From the NCBI RefSeq assembly GCF_947500045.1, contig NZ_CANMQQ010000004.1:179128-243127 (forward strand): a stretch of DNA of 64,000 nt, in the 5' to 3' direction. Within the stretch, counting starts at the first letter, position 1, and the number at the start of each line of letters is the position of its first letter. Positions 52,491 through 60,379 of the stretch are shown here, in pieces. A program made the translations under genes and the position numbers. The notes below the pieces were generated by a model. That model made no database searches, was not told where the DNA came from, and saw only the letters and a list, made by a program, of their open reading frames with translations. Source of the DNA: an uncultured Ruegeria sp. (GTDB taxonomy: Bacteria; Pseudomonadota; Alphaproteobacteria; Rhodobacterales; Rhodobacteraceae).

Positions 52491-53480
52491 TTACCAGCCA
52501 GCCGTTGCTGTAACACCGCCTGCGGATGCCGTGGCCCTTAGGCCCGAACCACCCGAAACGCCAGCCGATACACTCACACCACCGGTGGAACTGACACCTG
52601 ACCGAGAAGCCGGGCCCAATCCTGCCTCGGCGCTGGCCGATGCCCTTTCTGGCGGCTCGGTCTGTTCCTGTGCTGGTGCATCGCGTTCGGACTGCACTTC
52701 GGCCTCCGCACGTTTCGACTGCCGCGGCTCCGCGCCTTCACGCTCGATCCTCGGTGCCAATGCGGTTCTGCCTGAACAGCCCTCGGCTCCTACCTGAAAC
52801 GGTGGCAGCAAATCTTTCTGCGAGCTTTGAAACGGGAAACCACCCTGCAGTGCTTTGTCATACTGTATCTGGTCTGCGGGGCGACCCACCCGACCACCGG
52901 GGCTGGTCGCAAACAAGCTGCACTGGCGACTTGCCGACCGGCAAGAACCACTCCGCCCACACATCTGAACTGTGCCCTCGATCACCAGCATCGCGCTTTG
53001 GTTTCCAGACGTGATCCACATATCGAAAGTCGTTCCTCGCACCGCCATCGTAGCGCTTGGTGTTTTGATCGAATACGCCCGCTTTCTGCTTTTGCCCGAA
53101 ATGAACCGGAAACTGCCCCCCAGGGCCTGGACTGTGAAATTCTTGGCCTTGCGGTTCCCACGCAACATAGAGACATCCAGAACCATACGGGCATTCGGAC
53201 CGACCGCAATTTTGGTCTGATCTGCAAACAGCAGCTGAACCAGACCCGATTTGTTGGTTGAAATGGTGTCACCTGACACCACCTCCATTCCTTCGCGCAA
53301 GCGTATAGTCTTTCCGGCCCGGATCACATCCGCACCTTGATTGACACTCAGAACTTTTCCGATTGATGCCTTTGCTGACACTGGCAGCACCGTCAACATA
53401 ACTAAAACACAACACAATTTTAACCAGGCCAAAACCAAGTTCCTTCCCCCAACAAGGATCTCAATGAGGTGCCTAAACAC
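52491..53480 (-). CDS. Exported FecR-domain protein
   Basis: A 329-residue protein. A hydrophobic leader (CCVLVMLTVLPVSAKA) precedes a FecR domain (residues 40-160: VVSGDTISTNKSGLVQLLFA, VQALGGSFRFISGK, TPSATMAVRGTTFDMWIT). After that come four cysteines (MCGRSGSCRSASRQC) and an Ala/Ser/Gly/Glu-rich, low-complexity C-terminal third. There is no FecI sigma factor gene and no TonB receptor beside it; instead a CHASE2 cyclase follows. The start is uncertain: GTG at 53480 gives a long leader, and a TTG about 16 codons later sits behind GGGGGAAGGAA and gives a cleaner signal peptide. Confidence 0.85.
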   Translation of the reverse strand: MFRHLIEILVGGRNLVLAWLKLCCVLVMLTVLPVSAKASIGKVLSVNQGADVIRAGKTIRLREGMEVVSGDTISTNKSGLVQLLFADQTKIAVGPNARMVLDVSMLRGNRKAKNFTVQALGGSFRFISGKSRKRAYSIKTPSATMAVRGTTFDMWITSGNQSAMLVIEGTVQMCGRSGSCRSASRQCSLFATSPGGRVGRPADQIQYDKALQGGFPFQSSQKDLLPPFQVGAEGCSGRTALAPRIEREGAEPRQSKRAEAEVQSERDAPAQEQTEPPERASASAEAGLGPASRSGVSSTGGVSVSAGVSGGSGLRATASAGGVTATAGW

Positions 53481-53743
53481 CCCACGCCCGATATCTGTTG
53501 CCCCCTTGAATGCTAAATTTTCTTAGTCATCGAAATCATCAAGTATCCGCGAATATGCGCCAGAACGGGTGGTTTTGGCAAGTTAACGATTCTTTTCCAG
53601 TCGGTTTCACCTGTCAGCTCACCCTTCTTTTCGCGGCAAACTGGGTGGTCCTCTTTGGATTCAAACATCGGATTTCAGAAAAATATTCCTGACACCGAAA
53701 TTCGTCTTGTATCTGGATGACCGGCGAGGATATACCGGCCAGC

Positions 53744-53833
53744 GGAGACGTGGCCGAGTGGTCGAAGGCGCTCCCCTGCTAAGGGAGTAGGCCCGGAAGG
53801 GTCTCGAGGGTTCGAATCCCTTCGTCTCCGCCA
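53744..53833 (+). tRNA. tRNA-Ser (GCU anticodon)
   Basis: A 90-base tRNA including encoded CCA. The acceptor stem GGAGACG pairs with CGTCTCC. The anticodon arm is CTCCC-CTGCTAA-GGGAG with GCT at 53778-53780, reading AGC/AGU serine codons. A long variable arm (about 53788-53806) and the T-loop GGTTCGAATCC are as expected for a class II serine tRNA. Confidence 0.97.
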
Positions 53834-54236
53834 CACATCTTTTTCATTCGATTGAAGTGGCTCCAAGTTTTCAGACGGTTGCAGATTTTTGAGGTGTACC
53901 AACCACCCGATCTGACATTCGACCTTTTGAGTCCCTTATGCGTTGTCCCTGTCACTTTGTTGTATTGGATCAAACACCAGCTCTAAGGATCGCACGTGCA
54001 TTCACGCAACTAGGGCCGGTTTGATCTGGTAGCCCCGAATGCAAAAAAACCGCCGAATACCGAAACGGTTATTCCAAACGCAATCAATCCATCAGTTTGA
54101 GCACCACCGAGAATGACACTTCGGAAGCCCGGAAATACTCCAAAGAATAGAGCGAAACCAATTATACATATTGGTAAATTGCCTATCCAGAGGAAGCTGT
54201 ACCTTGTACGGCCCTACCTTCGTTGCGGGAAATGTC
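53834..54236. other. AT-richer intergenic stretch after tRNA-Ser, possible gene remnant
   Basis: About 400 bases between tRNA-Ser and the rplT terminator, visibly more AT-rich than its surroundings. On the minus strand a 68-codon open frame (54010-54213) encodes a very hydrophobic product (CIIGFALFFGVFPGFRSVI and GITVSVFGGFFAFGATR) but has no ATG, GTG or TTG at its head. It may be a decayed or frameshifted membrane protein gene. No repeat of the tRNA 3' end was seen in the stretch, so a genomic island border is not supported. Confidence 0.4.
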
Positions 54237-54266
54237 AAAAAGGCCGCCCCAAATGGGACGGCCCTT
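54237..54266 (-). terminator. rpmI-rplT terminator
   Basis: On the minus strand GGCCGTCCC and GGGGCGGCC form a stem with an ATTT loop and one mismatch, followed by TTTTT, about 30 bases after the rplT stop. Confidence 0.8.
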
Positions 54267-54293
54267 TCATTCACTGTCTCTCTATGAAGAGGA

Positions 54294-54659
54294 TCAGGCA
54301 GTCAGTGCGGCCTGAGCCTGGGCGACGATCGCGCCGAACGCTTCCGGTTCGTGCACGGCCAGGTCGGCCAGAACTTTGCGGTCCACTTCGATACCGGCCA
54401 ATGTCAGGCCGTTGATGAAGCGGGAATATGTCAGTGCTTCGTCATGCGAACGGACAGCAGCGTTGATACGCTGAATCCACAGCGCGCGGAAGTTGCGCTT
54501 GCGGTTCTTACGGTCGCGGGTTGCATACTGGTTGGCCTTATCGACGGCCTGACGGGCAACCTTGAAGGTGCTCTTGCGGCGGCCATAGTAACCCTTGGCG
54601 GCCTTGATAACCTTCTTGTGACGGGCGTGAGTTACGGTTCCACCTTTAACGCGGGACAT
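54294..54659 (-). CDS. rplT: 50S ribosomal protein L20
   Basis: A 121-residue basic ribosomal protein needed for large-subunit assembly. The opening [20 protein letters not shown] and the core [20 protein letters not shown] are hallmarks. It follows rpmI by 14 bases. infC, often upstream, is not next to the pair here. Confidence 0.97.
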   Translation of the reverse strand: MSRVKGGTVTHARHKKVIKAAKGYYGRRKSTFKVARQAVDKANQYATRDRKNRKRNFRALWIQRINAAVRSHDEALTYSRFINGLTLAGIEVDRKVLADLAVHEPEAFGAIVAQAQAALTA

Positions 54660-54673
54660 GTCTTAATCTCCTC

Positions 54674-54874
54674 TTATCGGTCGTAGGGCATATAGCCCTT
54701 GACGATTTTGGCGTCGGGGGCGGACAGGGTGGTGTTGCCACGTGCATCGCGGATGAATTTCTTGGTCCGCTTGATCATGCCGTGACGTTTGCCGGCCTGG
54801 CCAGCAAGGACCTTACCGGTCGCAGTCACCTTAAAGCGCTTTTTGGCGCTCGACTTTGTCTTCATCTTAGGCAT
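54674..54874 (-). CDS. rpmI: 50S ribosomal protein L35
   Basis: A 66-residue basic protein ([20 protein letters not shown], then [18 protein letters not shown]) typical of L35. AAAGGAGACGG precedes the ATG at 54872-54874; a longer frame adds ten residues across that site. First gene of rpmI-rplT, with its promoter in the 180-base gap to the symporter gene. Confidence 0.96.
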   Translation of the reverse strand: MPKMKTKSSAKKRFKVTATGKVLAGQAGKRHGMIKRTKKFIRDARGNTTLSAPDAKIVKGYMPYDR

Positions 54875-55022
54875 TTCCGTCTCCTTTTCCGGGTTCGGTT
54901 TCAAACGCGACTCGGCATGCCATCTCGGCCGGTCACGCGATCAGAAGCGCCGTTTACGCAAGTTTGATCATACTGGCAAGGGGGTTTGGACCAGAATCTG
55001 CGCTTTTGGCAGGCTAGTCAGG

Positions 55023-55050
55023 CACCGGGGCAGCGCAGGCCGCCCCGGTG
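55023..55050. terminator. Hairpin downstream of the symporter gene
   Basis: Perfect 9-bp stem (CACCGGGGC with GCCCCGGTG) just after the symporter stop. There is no T-run on the minus strand, so its strength as a terminator is uncertain. Confidence 0.45.
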
Positions 55051-55056
55051 GAATGC

Positions 55057-56613
55057 TTAATGGCCGAATTTGCGGATTTCGCCACTCTTCAACCGTGCTG
55101 CGTACGAGGCCAGCTCCTGCCGCACCACTTTCATCAGGAAGTAGAGAGCAAAGACGTTCACAACCGCCATCGCAAAGATCGCCGCGTCCGAGAAATCGAT
55201 GACGGGACCGAGGTTGGCCGCGGCACCGATCACAACGAAGACACAGAAGATAACCTTGAACACCAGCTCTTTGGTGTGGCCTTCGCCGAACAGATAGGTC
55301 CAGGCCTTGAGGCCATAATAGGACCAGCTGATCATGGTTGAGAAGGCAAACAAAATCACCGCAATCGCCAGCACATATGGGAACCAGCTAAAGGCGCTGC
55401 CAAAGGCCGCCGAGGTCAAGCTGACCCCTGAGTTGCCATCGACAGTGGCAATCGCATTACCCGCTTCGTTCAACATGTATTTGCCGGTTTCAGGATCAAC
55501 GATCAGCTGCTGGGTGATGATGATCACCAATGCAGTCATGGTACAGATCACGACCGTATCGATGAATGGCTCAAGCAGCGAAACGAAGCCTTCGGTAATC
55601 GGCTCTTTGGTTCGTACTGCCGAGTGCGCGATCGCCGCAGAACCAACGCCAGCTTCGTTCGAGAACGCCGCACGCCGGAAGCCCTGGATCAGTGCTCCGA
55701 CCATGCCACCGGCAACACCGAGACCGGTGAAGGCACCAGCAAAGATCTGTCCGAAGGCCCAACCGATCTGATCCGCATTCATGAGGATAATCACCAGTGC
55801 GGCTGCCACATACATGACACCCATGAAGGGAACGACTTTTTCGGTCACCCGGGCGATGGATTTAAGGCCGCCCACTATCACCGCAAAAACGATGACTGCA
55901 AAGACCAGGCCCGTTATCCAACCGGGATAGTCTCCGGTAATGCCCGCGATCTGTTGGTGCGCCTGATTGGCCTGGAACATATTGCCCCCGCCCAGCGCGC
56001 CAAGGATACAGAAGATCGAGAACAGAACGGCCAGAATCTTGCCGCCCGGCAAACCCAGTTCGTCGAATCCTTTGGACATGTAATACATCGGGCCACCCGA
56101 TACGGTGCCGTCATCGTATTCATTTCGGTATTTCACACCCAGCGTACATTCGGTGAATTTCGACGCCATGCCCAATAGGCCCGCGACGATCATCCAGAAT
56201 GTTGCACCCGGCCCGCCGATCCCGACGGCCACCGCAACACCTGCGATGTTCCCAAGTCCAACAGTCCCTGACAACGCCGTTGCCAGCGCCTGAAAGTGAC
56301 TGACTTCACCCGCATCGTTGGGATCGGAATAGTCGCCTTTGACCAGACTGATCGCGTGGCTGAAGAACCGCAACTGCACAAAGGCAAAGTAGAGTGTGAA
56401 CACTGTGGCCGCGACCACCAGCCAACCCACGATCCACGGGAACCCGGTTCCCGGAAACGGAGCGAAGATAAAGCTGACGAACGGCCCGGTGAAGTCGGCA
56501 AACGCCTGATTGATTTTGTCGTCCAGCCCCACCGCGTCCTGCGCGGCGGCAGGAGTTGAGAAGAGTGCGGCGAGCGCAGCCAGACCCAGTTTGTTCTGAA
56601 TATTCATCATCAT
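55057..56613 (-). CDS. Alanine/glycine:cation symporter (AGCS family)
   Basis: A 518-residue membrane transporter that imports alanine or glycine with sodium. The conserved LSGTVGLGNIAGVAVAVGIG and GGPMYYMSKGFDELGLPGGK loops are present, along with about eleven helices and GFRRAAFSNEAGVGSAAIAH. Unusually the N-terminus looks like a cleavable leader (LAALAALFSTPAAAQ). GAGGGGAGAG is upstream of three consecutive ATGs; the first is used. It lies 8 bases after a universal stress protein gene, forming an operon. Alanine dehydrogenase is encoded at 21 kb. Confidence 0.94.
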   Translation of the reverse strand: MMMNIQNKLGLAALAALFSTPAAAQDAVGLDDKINQAFADFTGPFVSFIFAPFPGTGFPWIVGWLVVAATVFTLYFAFVQLRFFSHAISLVKGDYSDPNDAGEVSHFQALATALSGTVGLGNIAGVAVAVGIGGPGATFWMIVAGLLGMASKFTECTLGVKYRNEYDDGTVSGGPMYYMSKGFDELGLPGGKILAVLFSIFCILGALGGGNMFQANQAHQQIAGITGDYPGWITGLVFAVIVFAVIVGGLKSIARVTEKVVPFMGVMYVAAALVIILMNADQIGWAFGQIFAGAFTGLGVAGGMVGALIQGFRRAAFSNEAGVGSAAIAHSAVRTKEPITEGFVSLLEPFIDTVVICTMTALVIIITQQLIVDPETGKYMLNEAGNAIATVDGNSGVSLTSAAFGSAFSWFPYVLAIAVILFAFSTMISWSYYGLKAWTYLFGEGHTKELVFKVIFCVFVVIGAAANLGPVIDFSDAAIFAMAVVNVFALYFLMKVVRQELASYAARLKSGEIRKFGH

Positions 56614-56621
56614 CTCTCCCC

Positions 56622-57059
56622 TCAGTTCACGACCGTGACCGGAACGTCGGCATGCATGACAAGGTTTTGGGTTGAACTGCCAAACAGGCGTTTTTTGAAC
56701 CCATCCGCCGAAGCCCGGCCCACAACGATCTGAGAGCCAGCGTTTTCAACAGTGATTGCGTTCAGCGTTTCCGCCACATCTCCGTGACGGACGATACCTT
56801 GCGCCTCGAACCCTGCGGCTTTCAGCGCCTCGATCGCCGGCGCAATGATCCGCGACGTGGCCAGCGCCACCTCTTCCTCGCGCCGTTTGTGGCGCAGGGC
56901 GTTTTCTTCTGGTGTTTGGAATGTGAAAGGAGACCATTCGATGACGTAAACCACCAGCAGCTCGCATGATCCGATGCGCCCAGCCAAATCTTTGGCAAAT
57001 GCTATCGCACGCTCTCCGGTTTCTGTCCCGTCCAGTCCTATGACAATTTTCGTTGTCAT
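56622..57059 (-). CDS. Universal stress protein (UspA family)
   Basis: A 145-residue cytosolic protein with the ATP-binding Usp fold: IVIGLDGTETGERAIAFAKD at the start and GSQIVVGRASADGFKKRLFGSSTQNLVMHAD, containing a variant of the G-x2-G-x9-G(S/T) nucleotide loop. The ATG has GGAGGAACGAG upstream. Its 8-base spacing to the alanine symporter suggests it tunes that transporter, a pairing known for several Usp proteins and transporters. Confidence 0.92.
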   Translation of the reverse strand: MTTKIVIGLDGTETGERAIAFAKDLAGRIGSCELLVVYVIEWSPFTFQTPEENALRHKRREEEVALATSRIIAPAIEALKAAGFEAQGIVRHGDVAETLNAITVENAGSQIVVGRASADGFKKRLFGSSTQNLVMHADVPVTVVN

Positions 57060-57301
57060 CTCGTTCCTCCGTTATTGTTGATTTAGCCGGAGCCCGTGCC
57101 TCCGACAGGGCAGCCGGAATCTGGAACTTGTTTGAGTAGACTGCCCTTGGGGCAGTATCCCGAAAAACACGGAAAAACAGAGGGTTTATTTCTGATTACA
57201 ACCAACAATTATCTAACTAATTGTAAAAAATACATTATTTTCGCCCAAAAATTAGGCAAGTAGTAAGGTATCAATATGGAATGTCGTTCTTTGGGCCGGG
57301 C
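57060..57301 (-). promoter_or_regulatory. Leader/promoter region of the usp-symporter operon
   Basis: 242 bases. The distal half (about 57180-57270) is very AT-rich and suits a promoter. The proximal half carries an ACTGCCC-TTG-GGGCAGT palindrome (57139-57155) and a second CCGG-CT-GCCC/GGGC-T-CCGG hairpin. No reading frame is present. No known riboswitch class was recognised. Confidence 0.4.
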
Positions 57302-58747
57302 TTAGCCCGGATCAGTGTTATAAATCAGCCGTTCATCGCACGGAGCAATGCGCAGAATATTGGTCGTTCCGGGCACATTGAATGGCACCCCCGCAGTGAC
57401 CACAATCTGGTCGGTTTCGGCTGCGAAGCCACCTGAACGGGCCGCACGGGCTGCGCTGACGACCGCACCTTTGAACCGCTCCTGTTCCGGGGTTAGGACA
57501 CAATGGCAGCCCCAGCTCAGGCAAAGCCGGCGTGCAGTGCCGGTGGCAGGGGTCATCGCGATGATGGGCACACCGGGACGTTCACGGGCGGTCAGCAGCG
57601 CGGTGGTCCCGCTTTGAGTAAAGCAGCAGATGGCCTTGATATCGGTTTTTTCCGCAATCTCACGCGCCGCCGCCACGATCCCGTCCGCGATCGTTGTACC
57701 TTTTGCAGTGCGCGAGGCGGCGATGATCTGGGTATAGGTCGGGTCAGCCTCGACCTCGATGGCCACTTTGTTCATCGTCTGGACTGCCTCGATCGGATAA
57801 GATCCAGCCGCAGATTCAGCGCTGAGCATGATCGCATCGGTGCCTTCGTAGATGGCGGTGGCCACATCCGAAACCTCAGCCCTTGTTGGCATTGGGCTTT
57901 CAATCATGCTTTCCAGCATCTGTGTGGCGACAATCACGGGTTTCGCCGCTGAACGGCTTTTGCGCACCAGTCGTTTCTGAATCGGTGGCACGGCCGAAAC
58001 CGGCAGCTCTACACCCAAGTCGCCGCGGGCAACCATGATTCCGTCAGAGGCATCAAGGATATCATCAAAGGCTTCAACCGCAGCTGGCTTTTCGATCTTG
58101 GATAGGATCGACGCGCGGCCATCAGCCAAGGCACGTGCCTCAAACACGTCTTTTGCGCGCTGAACAAAGCTGAGCGCCAGCCAGTCTACACCCAGCTGGC
58201 ACACAAATTCCAAGTCATCCCGATCCTTGGCCGACAGCGCCGCCAGCGGCAGAACCACATCTGGAACATTCACGCCTTTACGGTTCGAGATCGTGCCCCC
58301 GACCTCCACCGTGCAATGCGCAAAATCCTGACCGCAATCCTGTACGATCAGGCGAATCTTTCCGTCATTGACCAACAAACGCGAGCCGGGCTCCAACGCG
58401 GCAAAAATCTCAGGGTGGGGCAAGCAAACCCGGGTGATATCCCCAGCAACCGGATCAAGATCCAGACGGAACGCCGCGCCCTCTTCCAGCTCTTCCGCGT
58501 CATTTGCGAATACGCCAACGCGCAATTTCGGCCCCTGAAGGTCGGCCAGAATCGCGATCGGGCTTTCAAGATCCTTTTCGATCTGACGAATGATCCGGTG
58601 CCTTTCGCGGATTTCATCATGGCTGCCATGGCTCATGTTCAGACGAAACACATCCGCCCCGGCCTCATGCAATGCGCGGATGGTGTCATAGTCGTTGGAC
58701 GCCGGTCCCAGCGTCGCCACGATTTTCACATTTCTCAGGCGTCGCAT
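57302..58747 (-). CDS. pyk: Pyruvate kinase
   Basis: A 481-residue glycolytic enzyme making pyruvate and ATP from phosphoenolpyruvate. Signature segments are KIVATLGPASNDYDTIRALH, VFRLNMSHGSHDEI, the catalytic lysine region ILSKIEKPAAVEAFDDIL, MVARGDLGVELPVSAVP, and the C-terminal domain CCFTQSGTTALLTARERPGV. Length is normal for a single-domain-set enzyme. It is divergent from the formylglutamate amidohydrolase-like gene (118-base gap). A small CCGGGC/GCCCGG stem surrounds the stop codon. Confidence 0.97.
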   Translation of the reverse strand: MRRLRNVKIVATLGPASNDYDTIRALHEAGADVFRLNMSHGSHDEIRERHRIIRQIEKDLESPIAILADLQGPKLRVGVFANDAEELEEGAAFRLDLDPVAGDITRVCLPHPEIFAALEPGSRLLVNDGKIRLIVQDCGQDFAHCTVEVGGTISNRKGVNVPDVVLPLAALSAKDRDDLEFVCQLGVDWLALSFVQRAKDVFEARALADGRASILSKIEKPAAVEAFDDILDASDGIMVARGDLGVELPVSAVPPIQKRLVRKSRSAAKPVIVATQMLESMIESPMPTRAEVSDVATAIYEGTDAIMLSAESAAGSYPIEAVQTMNKVAIEVEADPTYTQIIAASRTAKGTTIADGIVAAAREIAEKTDIKAICCFTQSGTTALLTARERPGVPIIAMTPATGTARRLCLSWGCHCVLTPEQERFKGAVVSAARAARSGGFAAETDQIVVTAGVPFNVPGTTNILRIAPCDERLIYNTDPG

Positions 58748-58865
58748 TGATCAGGTTCTCCTTAGACGTATAAATGTTACCGCAAACATTTCTCAGGCTG
58801 CTTATTGCGCAATTCCCTTTCCAACGCAACTGTCCTACACCTGCGTCAAATAAGATGACAGGCTC

Positions 58866-59603
58866 ATGACATACTCTCCGTTTTTCGTTCACGGCGCAGA
58901 CCGCCCATCGCGGTGGCTGATTACTTGTGACCACGCAACCAATATCGTACCCTCCGAAGTCAATGGCGGAGACCTTGGCCTGCCGCGTGAAGATATGGAA
59001 CGCCACATCGCCTATGACGTGGGTGCCTACGAGGTCTCGAAACATCTGGGTGAGGTGCTGAACGCACCCGTGATCGCGGCCAACTTCTCGCGCCTTGTGA
59101 TTGACCCCAACCGGGGTGAGGATGACCCGACGTTACTAATGAAGCTCTATGATGGTTCAATCATTCCGGGCAATAGAAACGCCGATGCGGCAGAGCGTGA
59201 GCGGCGTCTGAACATGTGTTACCGCCCTTATCATGACGCGCTGGCACAGCTTGCAGCCCAACCCGATGCGGTTATCATCTCCATGCATTCCTTTACACGC
59301 CAGCTGCGGGGCCGCGACCCCCGGCCGTGGCACATTGGTGTTTTGCACACCTCGGATGATCGGTTTGCGCGCCCATTGATCAACCGGCTTAATGCCGAGG
59401 ACGATCTGTGCGTGGGGGTGAACGAACCCTATACCGGCGTTCTGCCAGGCGATGCGATCGACAAACATTGCACGGCTTTTGGCCGCCCGAATGCGCTGAT
59501 CGAGCTGCGCAATGATTTGATCGCCGATCATGAAGGGCAACGCGGCTGGGCGGAACGTCTGGCCGTGATTCTGCAGGATGCTCTACACAAAAGCGGCCTA
59601 TGA
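58866..59603 (+). CDS. N-formylglutamate amidohydrolase-family protein
   Basis: A 245-residue hydrolase of the N-formylglutamate deformylase family. It has LITCDHATNIVPSEVNGGDL (metal-ligand Asp-His), HIAYDVGAYEVSKHLGEVL, NFSRLVIDPNRGEDDPTL, and SMHSFTRQLRGRDPRPWHIG (His ligand). Family members open formyl or related amides in histidine breakdown, but no hut genes are here, so the substrate is uncertain. It starts a plus-strand run of small genes. Confidence 0.88.
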   Translation: MTYSPFFVHGADRPSRWLITCDHATNIVPSEVNGGDLGLPREDMERHIAYDVGAYEVSKHLGEVLNAPVIAANFSRLVIDPNRGEDDPTLLMKLYDGSIIPGNRNADAAERERRLNMCYRPYHDALAQLAAQPDAVIISMHSFTRQLRGRDPRPWHIGVLHTSDDRFARPLINRLNAEDDLCVGVNEPYTGVLPGDAIDKHCTAFGRPNALIELRNDLIADHEGQRGWAERLAVILQDALHKSGL

Positions 59604-59679
59604 CATTGGGTTAACCCAGACTTCGCGATATTGTGAGTCAAGGCGATGGCACCCATATATCCAATGAAAGGGGACGACC

Positions 59680-59919
59680 ATGACTCAGGAATTTCTGACA
59701 ACCGTCTTCGGTTGGATGACGGTTCTGAACATCGCAGTTTTGCTTTTCAGCACGATAATGGTCTTGGCCTTGCAGGACTGGATTGCAGATGTGCATGGCA
59801 GAATGTTCCAGATGGAGCAGGCCGACATAAAACGCGCCTATTTCCGGTATCTTGCGAACTACAAGATGCTAACACTCATTTTTTGCCTGATACCATGGCT
59901 GGCTCTGAAACTGGCATAG
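59680..59919 (+). CDS. DUF6868-like small membrane protein
   Basis: A 79-residue protein with two helices (TVLNIAVLLFSTIMVLALQ and LTLIFCLIPWLALKLA) separated by a charged loop (DIKRAYFRYLANYK). GAAAGGGG precedes the ATG. The pattern fits a conserved small membrane family (DUF6868) common in marine proteobacteria; function unknown. It lies 76 bases after the amidohydrolase gene. Confidence 0.78.
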   Translation: MTQEFLTTVFGWMTVLNIAVLLFSTIMVLALQDWIADVHGRMFQMEQADIKRAYFRYLANYKMLTLIFCLIPWLALKLA

Positions 59920-60021
59920 TTCTCAAGCCTACAATTCCGCAGGCCCGTGAGTTCATTGTAACCAGGCCCGCAGATTGTTAGGTCAGTCCCAAGACGCAAG
60001 ACAATCATCCGGAGCCAGACC

Positions 60022-60336
60022 ATGGACAAGCAAACCGAAATCGAACTTCAGGCCGCTGCGTTCCGCCGCTTGCAGCAGCATCTGATGCAGGACCGCACCG
60101 ACGTCCAGAATATCGACATGATGAATCTGACCGGGTTCTGCCGCAATTGCCTGTCTCGCTGGTATCAGGAAGCCGCCAATGCCAATGGCATCGAAATGGG
60201 CAAAGACGAGGCGCGCGAGATTTTCTATGGCATGACCATGGATGAGTGGAAGGCCACCTATCAAACCGAAGCCAGCCCCGAGAAACAGGCAGCGTTCAAG
60301 GTCGCGTTTGAAGAGAATGTGACGAATAAGGGCTAA
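60022..60336 (+). CDS. DUF1244 family protein
   Basis: A 104-residue soluble, mainly helical protein. The family core MDKQTEIELQAAAFRRLQQH, NIDMMNLTGFCRNCLSRWYQ (with a CxxC pair), and GKDEAREIFYGMTMDEWKAT is fully present. Function is unknown. A ribosome site (CCGGAGCC) precedes the ATG. A clean terminator follows. Confidence 0.9.
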   Translation: MDKQTEIELQAAAFRRLQQHLMQDRTDVQNIDMMNLTGFCRNCLSRWYQEAANANGIEMGKDEAREIFYGMTMDEWKATYQTEASPEKQAAFKVAFEENVTNKG

Positions 60337-60350
60337 TGCCCGAAACGATG

Positions 60351-60378
60351 AAGGCCCGCCAAACAGGCGGGCCTTTTC
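60351..60378. terminator. Bidirectional terminator between the DUF1244 gene and dat
   Basis: GGCCCGCC (60353-60360) pairs with GGCGGGCC (60366-60373) around AAACA, followed by TTTTCGTT. Two A before the stem give a short T-run on the minus strand. Confidence 0.85.
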
Positions 60379-60379
60379 G

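Noticed and set aside
53779..53973. A 64-residue minus-strand reading frame ending GGDEGIRTLETLPGLLP.
   Set aside because: It is the antisense of tRNA-Ser; this type of frame is a well-known annotation artefact.
53834..54236. Genomic island border at tRNA-Ser.
   Set aside because: No integrase gene and no second copy of the tRNA 3' end were found in the window.
57060..57301. A glycine/alanine riboswitch before the usp-symporter operon.
   Set aside because: Hairpins are present, but no conserved riboswitch core was recognised by eye.
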